Below are positions 35,069 to 43,344 of a stretch of 64,000 bases of DNA, one piece after another (positions within the stretch are counted from its first letter, which is position 1; each line of letters opens with the position of its first letter). Source of the DNA: Streptomyces griseoviridis (lineage in GTDB: Bacteria > Actinomycetota > Actinomycetes > Streptomycetales > Streptomycetaceae); NCBI RefSeq assembly GCF_005222485.1, contig NZ_CP029078.1, forward strand, positions 8,309,501 to 8,373,500. Reading direction: 5' to 3'. The notes under the pieces are model-generated. The model was not told the DNA's origin. It did no database searches and saw nothing but the letters and a program-made list of their open reading frames with translations. The translations under genes were made by a program, and so were the position numbers.

Positions 35069-35461
35069 ATGGACGACACGAGACTCGAACGCCTGGCCGC
35101 AGGGAAGTACCTGCTCGTCACCACCTACCGGAAGAACGGCACCGCGGTCCCGACCCCGGTGTGGGTGGTGCGCGACGAGGACGCGCTCGGGGTGTGGACG
35201 GTCGCCGACTCCTGGAAGGTGAAGCGCATCAGGGCACGCCCCGACGTCCTCGTCGGCCCCTGTGACGTGCGCGGCAACCCGACCGGCGAGCAGGTTCCCG
35301 GCACCGCCGAGATCACCGACGACGCGACGGCCGGCCGCTACCGCGCGCTGATCGCCCGCAAGTACGGCGTCCTCGGCCGGCTCACCCTGCTGGGCAGCCG
35401 GCTGCGCCGGGGCCAGGCGGGGACCGTCGGCATCCGCGTCACCCTCGGCGCCCCCGCCTGA
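35069..35461 (+). CDS. PPOX-class F420-dependent oxidoreductase
   Basis: The 130-residue split-barrel flavin/deazaflavin protein has the family pattern LAAGKYLLVTTYRKNGTAVPTPVWV at 8-32, LGVWTVADSWKVKRIRARPDVLVGPCDVRGN near 40-70 and a C-terminal RYRALIARKYG helix. Such proteins bind F420 or FMN and reduce small molecules or protect against oxidative stress. The ATG follows a TAGACT box directly, so the transcript is probably leaderless. It converges on the large hydrolase gene with a shared hairpin between. Confidence 0.88.
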   Translation: MDDTRLERLAAGKYLLVTTYRKNGTAVPTPVWVVRDEDALGVWTVADSWKVKRIRARPDVLVGPCDVRGNPTGEQVPGTAEITDDATAGRYRALIARKYGVLGRLTLLGSRLRRGQAGTVGIRVTLGAPA

Positions 35462-35466
35462 CGCGG

Positions 35467-35497
35467 CGCGCGGCCCTCCGGTACGGAGAGCCGCGCG
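35467..35497. terminator. bidirectional stem-loop between convergent genes
   Basis: Left arm 35467-35480 and right arm 35484-35497 pair over 14 positions with one mismatch and a three-base loop. It sits between the convergent PPOX and hydrolase gene ends and could stop transcription from both sides. Confidence 0.7.
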
Positions 35498-35510
35498 GTC
35501 TGTCGCCAGG

Positions 35511-38297
35511 TCACTCGGAGTCGAGCACCGTCCCCGTCACCTCGGGGCCGCCCTCCAGCGGCTCGCCGTACTCGTCGGCGAGCCGCAGCCGCACCTGCTC
35601 CGGGCCCTCCTTCACCTGGTCCTTCACGGTGGGGACGGTCAGCACCGTGCTGAGCCCCCCGGCGGGCACGTCCACCCACGGGGTCAGGTACTCCACCGTC
35701 GACAGCGCGCGTTCCGGGTCGGGCTCCGCACCGGAGTTGAGGGAGAGCCACTCCGCGGTGACGTCCTTCGTGGACAGCTCGGTCCCGTCGGTGACCGGCA
35801 CCACCCGGAACACCGAACCCAGGTCCACGGCCGCCGCCTCCGACAGGGACACCTTCCACTTCAGCGGCTGCCCCTCGGTCACCCGGTCCGCGAGCGGCGT
35901 CACCGTCACCTCGGGCCTCGGATCGTCGTCCAGGACGGTGACCCCGCCCCGGTGCGCGCCCACGACGGCGCCCCGCACGGCCTTCACGACCACGTCGTTG
36001 CGGCTGCCGTAGGAGTAGCGCGTGTCACCCTTCACCGTCACCGGCAGGTCGATGTCCTGGGCGCCGGGACGCACCGTCACCAGCCGCTGGGTGGCGGCGC
36101 CGGTCGTCGGGTCGATGACGTACATCCGCACCTGTCCGCTGCCGTGCCCCGACACCCGCACCGGGACCCGGTAGGTCCTGACGCCCGAGTCGCCCTCCTG
36201 GACGGTCAGCCGGCCGAGGTCGACGCGGGTGAGTGACGCCTCCCGCACCGCCGGGGTGCCGGGACGCCAGCCCCACGCGTCCATCAGCCAGGCCCTGCCC
36301 TTCGTCGAGCGGGGCGTCAGGTCGAGGGCGGCGAGGTGCTTGAGGTCGAGCCCGGCCCTGGTCGCCGCGGAGAGCGGCACCCGCACCTCGCGCGCCCAGT
36401 AGGACGCGGTGCGTTCGGTGCCCGGCAGCCCGTCGACGGTGGTCCGGCCGAGCACGGCGCGCTTGCCGCGGCTGTCGGTGACGGCCACGTCGAAGCGGGT
36501 GCCGGTCGAACCGGGCGGCACGATCACCCGCAGCGTCAGGGCCTCGGCGCCGTCGAGCCGTACCGGCGCGGCGGGCCGTACGCGCGCGGGTGAGCCGGGC
36601 GCCGACCACTTCAGCGCGACCGCGCCGCGGCCGGTCTCGCTCGGGATCTCCCAGGACGCGAAGTGCGGCGAGCCGCCCTCGGTCGAGGAGCCGAGGCAGG
36701 CCTTGCGGTCGTCCGGGTCGACGGCGGAGCACAGCCGGGCGTCGGTCACCGTGACCTTGCCGTCGGGGCTGTCGGGCAGGAAGCCGCCGCCGCGCCGGGC
36801 ACCGACCGCGTGGGTGAGGACCCGCGCCGGGTCGGCCGAGGGCGCCCGCTTGCCCGAGCCGTCGAGCAGCGGCCTGACCCGGTCGTCACCGGCGACGAAG
36901 AGACGCGCGGCGGCGGCGATGTAGGTGCTGCCCGCCCGGTGCTGCTGGTCGGCCGTGAGCCGGGTCGCGGTGCCGGGCGAGCACACCGCGTCCTTCTGCT
37001 CGGGGTCCTCGTAGAAGTCGTCCTCGGCCGGCGCCTCGGCCGTGCCCGGGGTCCACTCCGAGTTGAAGAAGTTGTGGTCGGCGCCCACCATGTACACCGC
37101 GCTGTGCAGGGCGGTGCCGTTGCTCACCCCGCGGGTGCCGTCGACGTAGACCTGGCCCTGGAGGTCGGACACGTCACCGTCGCACCCAGGCAGGATCGTC
37201 GCCGACGGGACGTCGGGGACCGGGTTCTGGCCGAAGATCGTGGGGCCGATCAGGACGGTGCCGCGGATGTGCCAGCGGACCGCGCCGCGGTAGCCGTCGT
37301 CGGCCGCGGCCGTCGGGTACAGGCTGTCCGTCGCGGCCCGGTTGACGCCCTCGCCACCGCGCGAGTGGCCGACGAGCAGCACCCGGCCGAGATCAGCCTT
37401 CGGAGCCTTCCGCACCACCTCGGGGGCCGACGCGGGGTGCGCCGACCACCCCGCCCACCGGGCCAGATGGTGCCTGACGAGCGCGGAGCGGGCCAGCGCG
37501 CCGCCGTCATCGGCCTGCCAGTCCTGGCCGTTGACACCGTTGGCCGAGATCGACACCGTCACATAGCCCTGCGAGGCCAGCAGGCGCTGGTCGCTCAGGT
37601 AACCCCGGTAGCTCGGGACCGGCTTGGTGCCCGGCTTGCAGGGCCAGTCGCCCGACACCTCGTCGCCCGCGTAGCAGGTGACATGCCTGCCGTGCAGGAA
37701 CAGTGCCAGCGGACGCTTGCCGGGGGCGCCCTTCGGCGCGACCACCACCGCCCGCATCTCGACGGGCTCGGCGAACCCGGGCAGCCGCACCGGGTTCAGC
37801 CGGTACTCGCCGGTGCCCGTGCGGTACGTCCCTGGCTTGCCCGGGTCGACGGAGTTCGCCGGGAGCCGCGCCGGAGGCACGGCGGCAGCGGCGCCTGCCG
37901 TGCCGGTGTCCGAGGCATGGGCGCGGCCCGCAGCGTCCAACACCCGTCCCCCGGAACGGACCTGAAGGTCCGTCAACACCCCTGCCCGCTGTTGCCGCTT
38001 GAGGTCGAGACCGAAGGTCCGGCCGTCCCTGCCCGGCTCCGGAGTGCCGATCAGCCGGTCACCGGCGTAGAAGTCGACCCGCGCGTCCCCCATCGGCACC
38101 GGCGCGGTCGACCGCCAGACCAGCCGGCGGCCGGCGCCCTCCCCGGTCACCTTCCACCCCGGGGGCAGCCCGCTGTCGGTGGCCGCCCTCACCGGGCCGG
38201 CCCCGGGCGGCCCCGCCGCCTGGGCCACCCCGGGCACTCCTCCCGCCATGGCGAGGACCGCGGTCGCGGTCACCCATATTCGCCGGGCACGAATCAA
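35511..38297 (-). CDS. large secreted alpha/beta hydrolase with Calx-beta-like C-terminus
   Basis: The 928-residue protein has a signal peptide (1-27, cleavage after AQA). Residues about 170-450 form an alpha/beta hydrolase domain with the oxyanion strand LFLHGRH (199-205) and nucleophile elbow GHSRGGEG, Ser312. A Ser/Gly region and Galactose-binding-like beta domain follow (about 530-690), then Calx-beta-like modules (LTVQEGDSGVRTYRVPVRVSG and VTEGQPLKWKVSLSE) and ending at 928. This suggests an extracellular esterase or depolymerase that binds polymers or the cell surface. The start is a TTG at 38297 with a near-perfect AGGAGG site 8 bases upstream; no ATG or GTG in frame gives a better signal peptide. 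Confidence 0.87.
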   Translation of the reverse strand: MIRARRIWVTATAVLAMAGGVPGVAQAAGPPGAGPVRAATDSGLPPGWKVTGEGAGRRLVWRSTAPVPMGDARVDFYAGDRLIGTPEPGRDGRTFGLDLKRQQRAGVLTDLQVRSGGRVLDAAGRAHASDTGTAGAAAAVPPARLPANSVDPGKPGTYRTGTGEYRLNPVRLPGFAEPVEMRAVVVAPKGAPGKRPLALFLHGRHVTCYAGDEVSGDWPCKPGTKPVPSYRGYLSDQRLLASQGYVTVSISANGVNGQDWQADDGGALARSALVRHHLARWAGWSAHPASAPEVVRKAPKADLGRVLLVGHSRGGEGVNRAATDSLYPTAAADDGYRGAVRWHIRGTVLIGPTIFGQNPVPDVPSATILPGCDGDVSDLQGQVYVDGTRGVSNGTALHSAVYMVGADHNFFNSEWTPGTAEAPAEDDFYEDPEQKDAVCSPGTATRLTADQQHRAGSTYIAAAARLFVAGDDRVRPLLDGSGKRAPSADPARVLTHAVGARRGGGFLPDSPDGKVTVTDARLCSAVDPDDRKACLGSSTEGGSPHFASWEIPSETGRGAVALKWSAPGSPARVRPAAPVRLDGAEALTLRVIVPPGSTGTRFDVAVTDSRGKRAVLGRTTVDGLPGTERTASYWAREVRVPLSAATRAGLDLKHLAALDLTPRSTKGRAWLMDAWGWRPGTPAVREASLTRVDLGRLTVQEGDSGVRTYRVPVRVSGHGSGQVRMYVIDPTTGAATQRLVTVRPGAQDIDLPVTVKGDTRYSYGSRNDVVVKAVRGAVVGAHRGGVTVLDDDPRPEVTVTPLADRVTEGQPLKWKVSLSEAAAVDLGSVFRVVPVTDGTELSTKDVTAEWLSLNSGAEPDPERALSTVEYLTPWVDVPAGGLSTVLTVPTVKDQVKEGPEQVRLRLADEYGEPLEGGPEVTGTVLDSE

Positions 38298-38497
38298 CGT
38301 CGTCCTCCTCGGACTCGGTGCTCAGGCACCCCACCCTGCACAGGGGCCACTCGCGCCACGGAGGACGGTCCGCAGGCCCTGTGGGTTGCCTGTGCGCCGC
38401 GAATCGGCCAGGACGACGCCGTGATCGGGCCGCCCGCGGGCTCCCGAAGGCCCCGACCACCGCGGGGAAGGGCACCCCGACGACGCCAACTCCCCTA

Positions 38498-39010
38498 CGT
38501 GCGGCGGTCGTCGGCACCGGCCACCGCGCCCGGCTGTTCACCCGCGGCCTCGCCGCCAGACCGGGCCACCGGGTCGTCGCGCTCTGCGACCCGAACCCGA
38601 CCCGGATGGCCTTCCACAACCGGCTGCTGACCGAGGCGGGCGAACCCGCCGCCACCACCTGGTCACCCGAGCGCCGGCTGGAGTCGGAGGTCGAGGAGAA
38701 CCGTTGGCGGCCACCCGCCCCCGACGCCGTCCCGGGCGACACCCGGCTCACGCTGCGCCCCCTGTGGCGGCCCCCGGTCGACGTCCCCCTCGACCTCGCC
38801 CGCGAGGCGCACGGCGCGGGTGACCCGCGGCTGCTCGACGCGCTGTTCGGCACGGTCGAAGGCCGGCCCGTCGAAGGGCGACCGCCCACGGCGAGCGCCC
38901 GCGACGGCGCCCTCGCGCTGGGCGTGGGGCTCGCCGCCAACCACTGTTTCGAGACCGGACGGCCGGTCAGGGTGCGGGAGTTGGTGCCCGGCGCGTGGGA
39001 GCGGTGGGAC
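38498..39010 (+). pseudogene. Gfo/Idh/MocA oxidoreductase with a large internal deletion
   Basis: One open frame joins a normal N-terminus (RAAVVGTGHRARLFTRGLAA and VVALCDPNPTRMAFHNRLLTEAGEP, the dinucleotide-binding strands) to a normal C-terminus (RLTLRPLWRPPVDVP, DPRLLDALFG, GLAANHCFETGRPVRVREL). The roughly 250 residues between them, including the EKP catalytic region and the substrate domain, are missing, and the frame then runs on without its own stop into the antisense of the DUF35 gene. No start codon with an RBS is found upstream of 38498. Intact relatives are about 430 residues, so this is a remnant and not a compact enzyme. Confidence 0.75.
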
Positions 39011-39019
39011 CGGGGACCG

Positions 39020-39436
39020 TCAGGTCCAGGCCCTGAACGGCTCGTCGACCAACTGGAACACCGGCTCGCCGCGGACCGCGTCCTTCGTCGACGACAACCG
39101 GACCCGGCCGCCGTCGTGGATGCCGATCAGCGGGCCCATGACCCGGCCCCTGACGACGAAACCCTCGGCCATCTCGACCAGGGAGACGTTGCGCGCGGCG
39201 GGGGAGTTGCGGTGCACGACCGTGGAGTGCCGGATCGTGCCCGTGCCCTCGCTGCGCTCGGTGCGCAGGTCACTGCCCTGGCAGACCGGGCAGAGCAGCC
39301 GCTGGTACATGGCGGTGCCGCACCAGGTGCAGCGCTGGAAGAGGAGGGGGTCGTGACCGTCCGCCGCCCGGGGGTCGAGCGTCCCCGCCGCGGAGCCGCC
39401 TGCCGGTCGGGCCACGCTTCCTGAAAGGTGGTACAC
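39020..39436 (-). CDS. DUF35 zinc-ribbon / OB-fold protein
   Basis: The 138-residue protein has a rubredoxin-like zinc ribbon, CTWCGTAMYQRLLCPVC (two CxxC knuckles, about 48-64), and then an OB-fold (EGTGTIRHSTVVHRN onward). DUF35 proteins are usually encoded beside thiolases, bind acyl-CoA and act as partners in acyl-CoA or steroid side-chain metabolism. Here the thiolase is missing. The GTG at 39436 follows GGGAG by about 9 bases. A GCACT-G-AGTGT dyad at 39538-39548, about 100 bases upstream, resembles the site in front of the neighbouring TetR gene, which suggests common control. Confidence 0.85.
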   Translation of the reverse strand: MYHLSGSVARPAGGSAAGTLDPRAADGHDPLLFQRCTWCGTAMYQRLLCPVCQGSDLRTERSEGTGTIRHSTVVHRNSPAARNVSLVEMAEGFVVRGRVMGPLIGIHDGGRVRLSSTKDAVRGEPVFQLVDEPFRAWT

Positions 39437-39537
39437 GCTGCTCAACTCCCTGCGCTCGGCCGGAATCCCGCGTGCCGGGACGACCGCGCACGCGCGTGCG
39501 CGGCCCTTCGCGCGGCCCCGCACGGCGTCAGCGTATG

Positions 39538-39548
39538 GCACTGAGTGT
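39538..39548. promoter_or_regulatory. putative TetR operator upstream of the DUF35 gene
   Basis: GCACT-G-AGTGT, an 11-base dyad with one mismatch, lies about 100 bases before the DUF35 start and matches the perfect GCACT-C-AGTGC in front of the TetR gene. Confidence 0.5.
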
Positions 39549-39577
39549 CACTCGTAAAGACACTCCGTTCCCTGAAA

Positions 39578-40366
39578 TCACCAGGTTCCGGCGGCCCCCG
39601 GATCGCCGCCGAGCGCCGACTCGACCTGCTGGACCACCCGCCACAGCGGCGCCCCGCGCCGGGCGACGACCACCACGACGTCCTGCCCGCCCTCCGCCGA
39701 GGCGATGGCGGGCGCGACCGGTGAGGTGATCGGGGTCGGCGGCGCGGGAGACGCGGGCGGCTCGTGCGGTGCGGGAGGGGAGCCGAAGGCGGTCTGGACG
39801 TGCCGCAGCGCGTGGTCCACCGTCGCGTTCGCGTCCCCCTCGCCGTCCGAACGCAGCCAGCCGCGCAGCGCGTTGTTGTGCGCCGCGACCACCGCCGCCG
39901 CGATCACGTCGGCCCGCAGCGTGCCGTCGGGGCCGTCCGCGAACCGGGTGCGCAGATACCCGGCGAGGGCGCGCTCATAGCGCCACACCACCGCCAACTC
40001 GTAGGCGCGCAGCCCCGGCACCTTCTTGGTGAGGTGGTAGCGCTGCACGGAGAAGGCCGGGTTCTCGGCGTACATCCGCAGCACCGTGCGGGCCGCGTCG
40101 CACACCCGGCGCACCGGGTCGGCGTCCCGCGCGCCGGCGTCGAGGAAGGCGGTCATCTCGGCCAGGCACCGCTCGTGGTCGGGGAAGACCACGCCCTCCT
40201 TGGCGGGGAAGTAGCGGAAGAACGACCGCCGTCCGACGCCCGCGAGCGCCACGATGTCGTCGATCGTGGTCTGCTCGTAGCCGCGCTCCAGGAACAGCCG
40301 GAAGGCCGCCGCGACCAGCGCGTCCCGCATGGGGGGCTTCTCGACCGTCACGTCACCGGAGCTCAT
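39578..40366 (-). CDS. TetR-family transcriptional regulator
   Basis: The 262-residue protein has a TetR DNA-binding domain (RDALVAAAFRLFLERGYEQTTIDDIVALAGVGRRSFFRYFPAKEGVV, about 14-58) and a helical ligand domain to about 200. Then a Pro/Ala-rich linker leads to a short C-terminal strand-helix (VVVVARRGAPLWRVVQQVESAL). The extra tail is longer than usual TetR proteins. The ATG at 40366 is preferred as longer extensions run into the 23-bp repeat array. A perfect GCACTCAGTGC site 34 bases upstream and a similar site before the DUF35 gene suggest it represses itself and DUF35. Confidence 0.9.
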   Translation of the reverse strand: MSSGDVTVEKPPMRDALVAAAFRLFLERGYEQTTIDDIVALAGVGRRSFFRYFPAKEGVVFPDHERCLAEMTAFLDAGARDADPVRRVCDAARTVLRMYAENPAFSVQRYHLTKKVPGLRAYELAVVWRYERALAGYLRTRFADGPDGTLRADVIAAAVVAAHNNALRGWLRSDGEGDANATVDHALRHVQTAFGSPPAPHEPPASPAPPTPITSPVAPAIASAEGGQDVVVVVARRGAPLWRVVQQVESALGGDPGAAGTW

Positions 40367-40399
40367 GGTGGGGAACGTAGCACCGGCGTCGGGATCATG

Positions 40400-40410
40400 G
40401 CACTCAGTGC
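40400..40410. promoter_or_regulatory. perfect 11-base palindrome, putative TetR operator
   Basis: GCACT-C-AGTGC lies 34 bases upstream of the TetR start; a related half-site ACTGAGTGC follows at about 40424-40432. The same motif is before the DUF35 gene, on the other side of the regulator. Confidence 0.55.
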
Positions 40411-40488
40411 AGCGGGGGGAGGGAACTGAGTGCAGGGGAGGGGAGCAGAGAAGAGGGGAGGGGTCTCCCTGCGCGGCTCGCTGGGATC

Positions 40489-40705
40489 GAGTGCGGAGCC
40501 GGTCCGGGACCGAGCGCGCCGCCCGGCTGGGGTCGGCCGGGATCGTGCGGGGTCGGACTGGGGCGCATGCCTGGCAGCACGGGGCTCGGTTGCCTGGCCG
40601 CACGGGGATCGGATGCCCGGCTGCACGGGGCTCGGATGCCTGGCCGCGCGGGGCTCGGATGACTGGCTGCGCCGACCCGAGTGCGGAACTGGTCCGGAAC
40701 CGAGC
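40489..40705. repeat. 23-bp tandem repeat array flanked by 27-bp direct repeats
   Basis: Four 23-base units of the form GCCTGGCCGCACGGGGCTCGGAT run head to tail at 40569-40660 with a partial fifth to 40673. Two 27-base direct repeats (24 of 27 identical, GAGTGCGGA start) lie at 40489-40515 and 40679-40705, just outside. The unit length is not a multiple of three and there are no unique spacers, so it is neither coding nor CRISPR. The whole 40367-40826 gap otherwise holds only the TetR promoter. Confidence 0.8.
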
Positions 40706-40826
40706 AGGGAGCCGGTCCCGCCCCGGGCGCGGGAAGCTCCCGGCCGGGGCCCCGAAACGTCGTCCCCCATCGGAGAAGTAACCTTTCCGCACTCGTCGTC
40801 CCAGCTCAGCGTCTGGAGCCCGCCGC

Positions 40827-41660
40827 ATGGCCGCCGCTCGTCCCCGTCTCCTCTATGTCACCGACCTGGCGTACCCGGCGCGCGGGCGCCGCTACGGCGA
40901 CGAGGACGTGTTCCTCACCTCCCGGCTCCGCGAGGAAGCCGACCTGGCGCTCTGTCACCCGCGCGACGCCGCCGCGCTGCTGGACGCCTTCGACGCCGTC
41001 GTCGTCCGCAACAGCGGTCCGGTCCTCGCCCACCAGGAGGCGTACGAGGCGTTCCGGGACCGTGCCGTCCGGCACGGCACGCCCGTCTACAACCCGCTGC
41101 ACGGGCGCGCGGACATGGCGGGCAAGCAGTATCTGCTTGACCTCTTCGCCGAGGGCCACCCCGTCATCCCCACCGTCGACAGCGCGGCCGACCTGCACCT
41201 GCTGCCGGAGGCGGACGCCTACGTCGTCAAGCCGAAGCTGGGCGCCGACTCGCTCGGCCTGGCGATCGTCCCGGCCGACCGGCTGCCCGACCTGGCCGAC
41301 GGCCGCACGCTGGTGCAGCCGCGCATCGACTTCGCCCACGAGATCTCCTTCTACTACGTCGACCACGACTTCCAGTACGCCCTGTACGCGCCCGACCCGG
41401 AGCGGCGCTGGGAGCTGACGCCCTATCAGCCGACCGTCTCCGAGCTGGAGTTCGCGCAGGGGTTCATCGACTGGAACACCCTCGACCACGGCATCCAGCG
41501 GGTCGACGCCTGCCGTGCCCCCGACGGCGGGCTCCTCCTCGTCGAGTTGGAGGACCTGAACCCCTATCTCTCCCTCGACGCCCTGGACGAGCCGGTGCGG
41601 GACGCGTTCGTCGACGCCCTGAAGCGCTCCCTGCGCCACTTCCTCGCCACGACCGGCTGA
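40827..41660 (+). CDS. stand-alone ATP-grasp-fold enzyme
   Basis: The 277-residue protein has an N-terminal preATP-grasp-like Rossmann segment (RPRLLYVTDLAYPARG, 5-20), then the ATP-grasp core: YVVKPKLGADSLGL near 132-145 with the ATP-binding Lys, the adenine-binding strand LVQPRIDFAHEISFYYVD near 172-189, and the metal-binding LLLVELEDLNPYLSL near 236-250 with Glu, Asp and Asn. This matches glutathione synthetase/RimK-like ligases, which join an acyl-phosphate to an amine. There is no obvious partner gene for peptide or amino acid; a new peptide-ligase role is possible but inferred. The ATG has a weak RBS. Confidence 0.78.
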   Translation: MAAARPRLLYVTDLAYPARGRRYGDEDVFLTSRLREEADLALCHPRDAAALLDAFDAVVVRNSGPVLAHQEAYEAFRDRAVRHGTPVYNPLHGRADMAGKQYLLDLFAEGHPVIPTVDSAADLHLLPEADAYVVKPKLGADSLGLAIVPADRLPDLADGRTLVQPRIDFAHEISFYYVDHDFQYALYAPDPERRWELTPYQPTVSELEFAQGFIDWNTLDHGIQRVDACRAPDGGLLLVELEDLNPYLSLDALDEPVRDAFVDALKRSLRHFLATTG

Positions 41661-41792
41661 CCGGTGCCGTCGCCCCACCCCCGAGGCGACGCCCTGACAC
41701 GCCGAACGCCGACCGCTGAACTTGGCGGCCGGTCGCCGCGTATCTCTCCTCGGGGCCTGCGGAGCCCCGCCGCGGGACGGAAGGGGAGTGCT

Positions 41793-42593
41793 GTGTCCAC
41801 ATCGCCCGGGTCCGGATCGCCGGACGACCGGCCGCCGTTGGAGCCCGTCCGGGTCATGCGGCTGCGGCGCACCGACGCCCTGGCCGAGCTGATCAGGGAG
41901 ATGCAGGACGGCCGCGACTTCGAGTCCGTGACGCTGCCCGGCGCCCCGGCGGGCGCGGCGGCCGAGGACGACACCGAGGAACTCCCGCAGGTCCCCGGCG
42001 CGGGGCGGCGCGCCCGTTCCGGCGGCACGGAACGGGTCGGTGAGGCGTGGCCCGTCTCCGGCGGGCGCGCCGACGCCGGGCCGGGCACCGACCGGCTGGT
42101 CACCGACCGCCGGTCCGGTCAGCGGCCGTCCCGTCAGCGGCCGTCCGGTGAGCGGTGGTCCGGGGCGCGGCCGGGGCTCGGGCGGGGCCAGCGGCGGGCC
42201 GCGGCGGTGATCGCCGTCGGCGCGGCGGCCGTCATCGGGTTCGGGTGCGCGCTGCTGCTGCCCGGCCGCACCGACGCGGCGACGGCGCCGTCGCCCGGAA
42301 CGTCGGCCGGCGCGGAGCCCACCCCCGTGGCCACCCCCACCGGCTCCTCGCCGGTCGACCCGGACGGCGCCGGCACGCTGCGCGAGGGCGACAGCGGTCC
42401 CGAGGTGACCGACCTCCAGCGTCGGCTGCTGAGGATTCCGAACGTCTACGAGAACGGCTCGACCGCCGGCACCTATGACGCGACGCTCACCGAGGCGGTG
42501 GCCCGTTTCCAGCTCTGGTACGGCGTGCGCGGCGACGAGAACGGCGTCTACGGCGACGACACCCGGCACTCCCTGGAGTCCCGCACTCCGTAG
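41793..42593 (+). CDS. membrane protein with C-terminal peptidoglycan-binding domain
   Basis: The 266-residue protein has a cytoplasmic N-terminal region (1-130) with the short helix RRTDALAELIREM and an Arg/Gly-rich linker, one membrane helix at about 137-158, a Pro/Thr/Ser linker and an exported PG_binding_1 domain (about 190-264, REGDSGPEVTDLQRRLLRI through GVYGDDTRHSLES). I chose the GTG at 41793, with GGAAGGGGAG upstream. The layout suggests a wall-anchored sensor or scaffold with a cytoplasmic interaction tail. Its neighbour 130 bases upstream is the ATP-grasp gene; a link is unproven. Confidence 0.85.
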   Translation: MSTSPGSGSPDDRPPLEPVRVMRLRRTDALAELIREMQDGRDFESVTLPGAPAGAAAEDDTEELPQVPGAGRRARSGGTERVGEAWPVSGGRADAGPGTDRLVTDRRSGQRPSRQRPSGERWSGARPGLGRGQRRAAAVIAVGAAAVIGFGCALLLPGRTDAATAPSPGTSAGAEPTPVATPTGSSPVDPDGAGTLREGDSGPEVTDLQRRLLRIPNVYENGSTAGTYDATLTEAVARFQLWYGVRGDENGVYGDDTRHSLESRTP

Positions 42594-42601
42594 GGGCCGG
42601 G

Positions 42602-42970
42602 TCAGCGCCCGTTGTCGACCAGGGCCCCGGTGACGGCGCGGACGCTGCGCGCGATGTGCTGGAGCTGGAGCACCTCCGCCGCGTACAGCTTGATGGTGTG
42701 CTCGATGACCGACTCGGGAAGGCCCAGCGCGGGGAGGTCGGCGCGGGCGGTCTGCAAGGCGGTGCGGGCGACCCGGATCTCGTGCTGGACCTGGATCTGC
42801 GCGTGCCGGGCGAGCAGCACGGGGTGGCGGATGAGGGCCGGGTAACTGGCGTAGCGGGCCGGCACGAGTTCGCGCAGCCACTTGGCCGCCGAGCGCTCCC
42901 AGTCGTAGGAGCCGGGCGTCTTGACCTGGCACGGCCAGTCCGGGCTGATGCGCGTCGTCGTCAGTTGCAT
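42602..42970 (-). CDS. conserved hypothetical protein
   Basis: The 122-residue product is soluble and mostly helical, with WPCQVKTPGSYDWERSAAKWLRELVPARYASYP at 12-44 and TIKLYAAEVLQLQHIARSVRA near the end. No signal or membrane segment. I prefer the second ATG (42970), because GGAAG lies 8 bases upstream of it. I have a general recollection of similar streptomycete proteins but no function. A promoter-like element with a palindrome lies about 320 bases upstream, which would give a long leader. Confidence 0.72.
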   Translation of the reverse strand: MQLTTTRISPDWPCQVKTPGSYDWERSAAKWLRELVPARYASYPALIRHPVLLARHAQIQVQHEIRVARTALQTARADLPALGLPESVIEHTIKLYAAEVLQLQHIARSVRAVTGALVDNGR

Positions 42971-43293
42971 GATCATCGCTTCCGGGGGTGCGGCGTCGTG
43001 TGGGGTGGTCCGACGGGGGCGGGCGGCCCCGGCCCAGGGGATGGCCGGGGCCGCCGAGGGCGCTCGCCGAGGCGAGGCCCGACCGGAGACCTCCGGGTGC
43101 CGACGCGGGTAGGAGACGGCGGCCGGGGGTGTCCGTGCAGGGGCCCGGAGACAGGGCGGACGACGATGCCGGCGCTGCGGGGACGGTGCGGGCGCATGGG
43201 CGGATCGTCGGCTTTCTGCGGGCGGGCGCGGCGGCGTTGGGGATGGGGGTGCAGGATCACGTCCCGGAGCCGGCCGGTGCGAGATCCGTGAGC

Positions 43294-43344
43294 AGTATTT
43301 ATATATGCCGATCGCTTTGCAAGGCGTATGAAAACATTCATACG
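43294..43344 (-). promoter_or_regulatory. promoter-like element with adjacent 8-bp-arm palindrome in an AT-rich island
   Basis: Within a roughly 85-base AT-rich island (43288-43372) in otherwise GC-rich DNA, the minus strand reads palindrome CGTATGAA-TGTT-TTCATACG (43344-43325), two bases, TTGCAA (43322-43317), 17 bases, then AATACT (43299-43294). This is a credible -35/-10 pair with an operator or activator site directly upstream. It points towards the conserved hypothetical at 42602-42970. The rest of 42971-43536 holds the 9-base repeats at 43395-43480 and no other clear gene. Confidence 0.5.

Noticed and set aside
40569..40673. Possible CRISPR array
   Set aside because: The 23-base units are directly adjacent with no unique spacers, and no cas gene is present.
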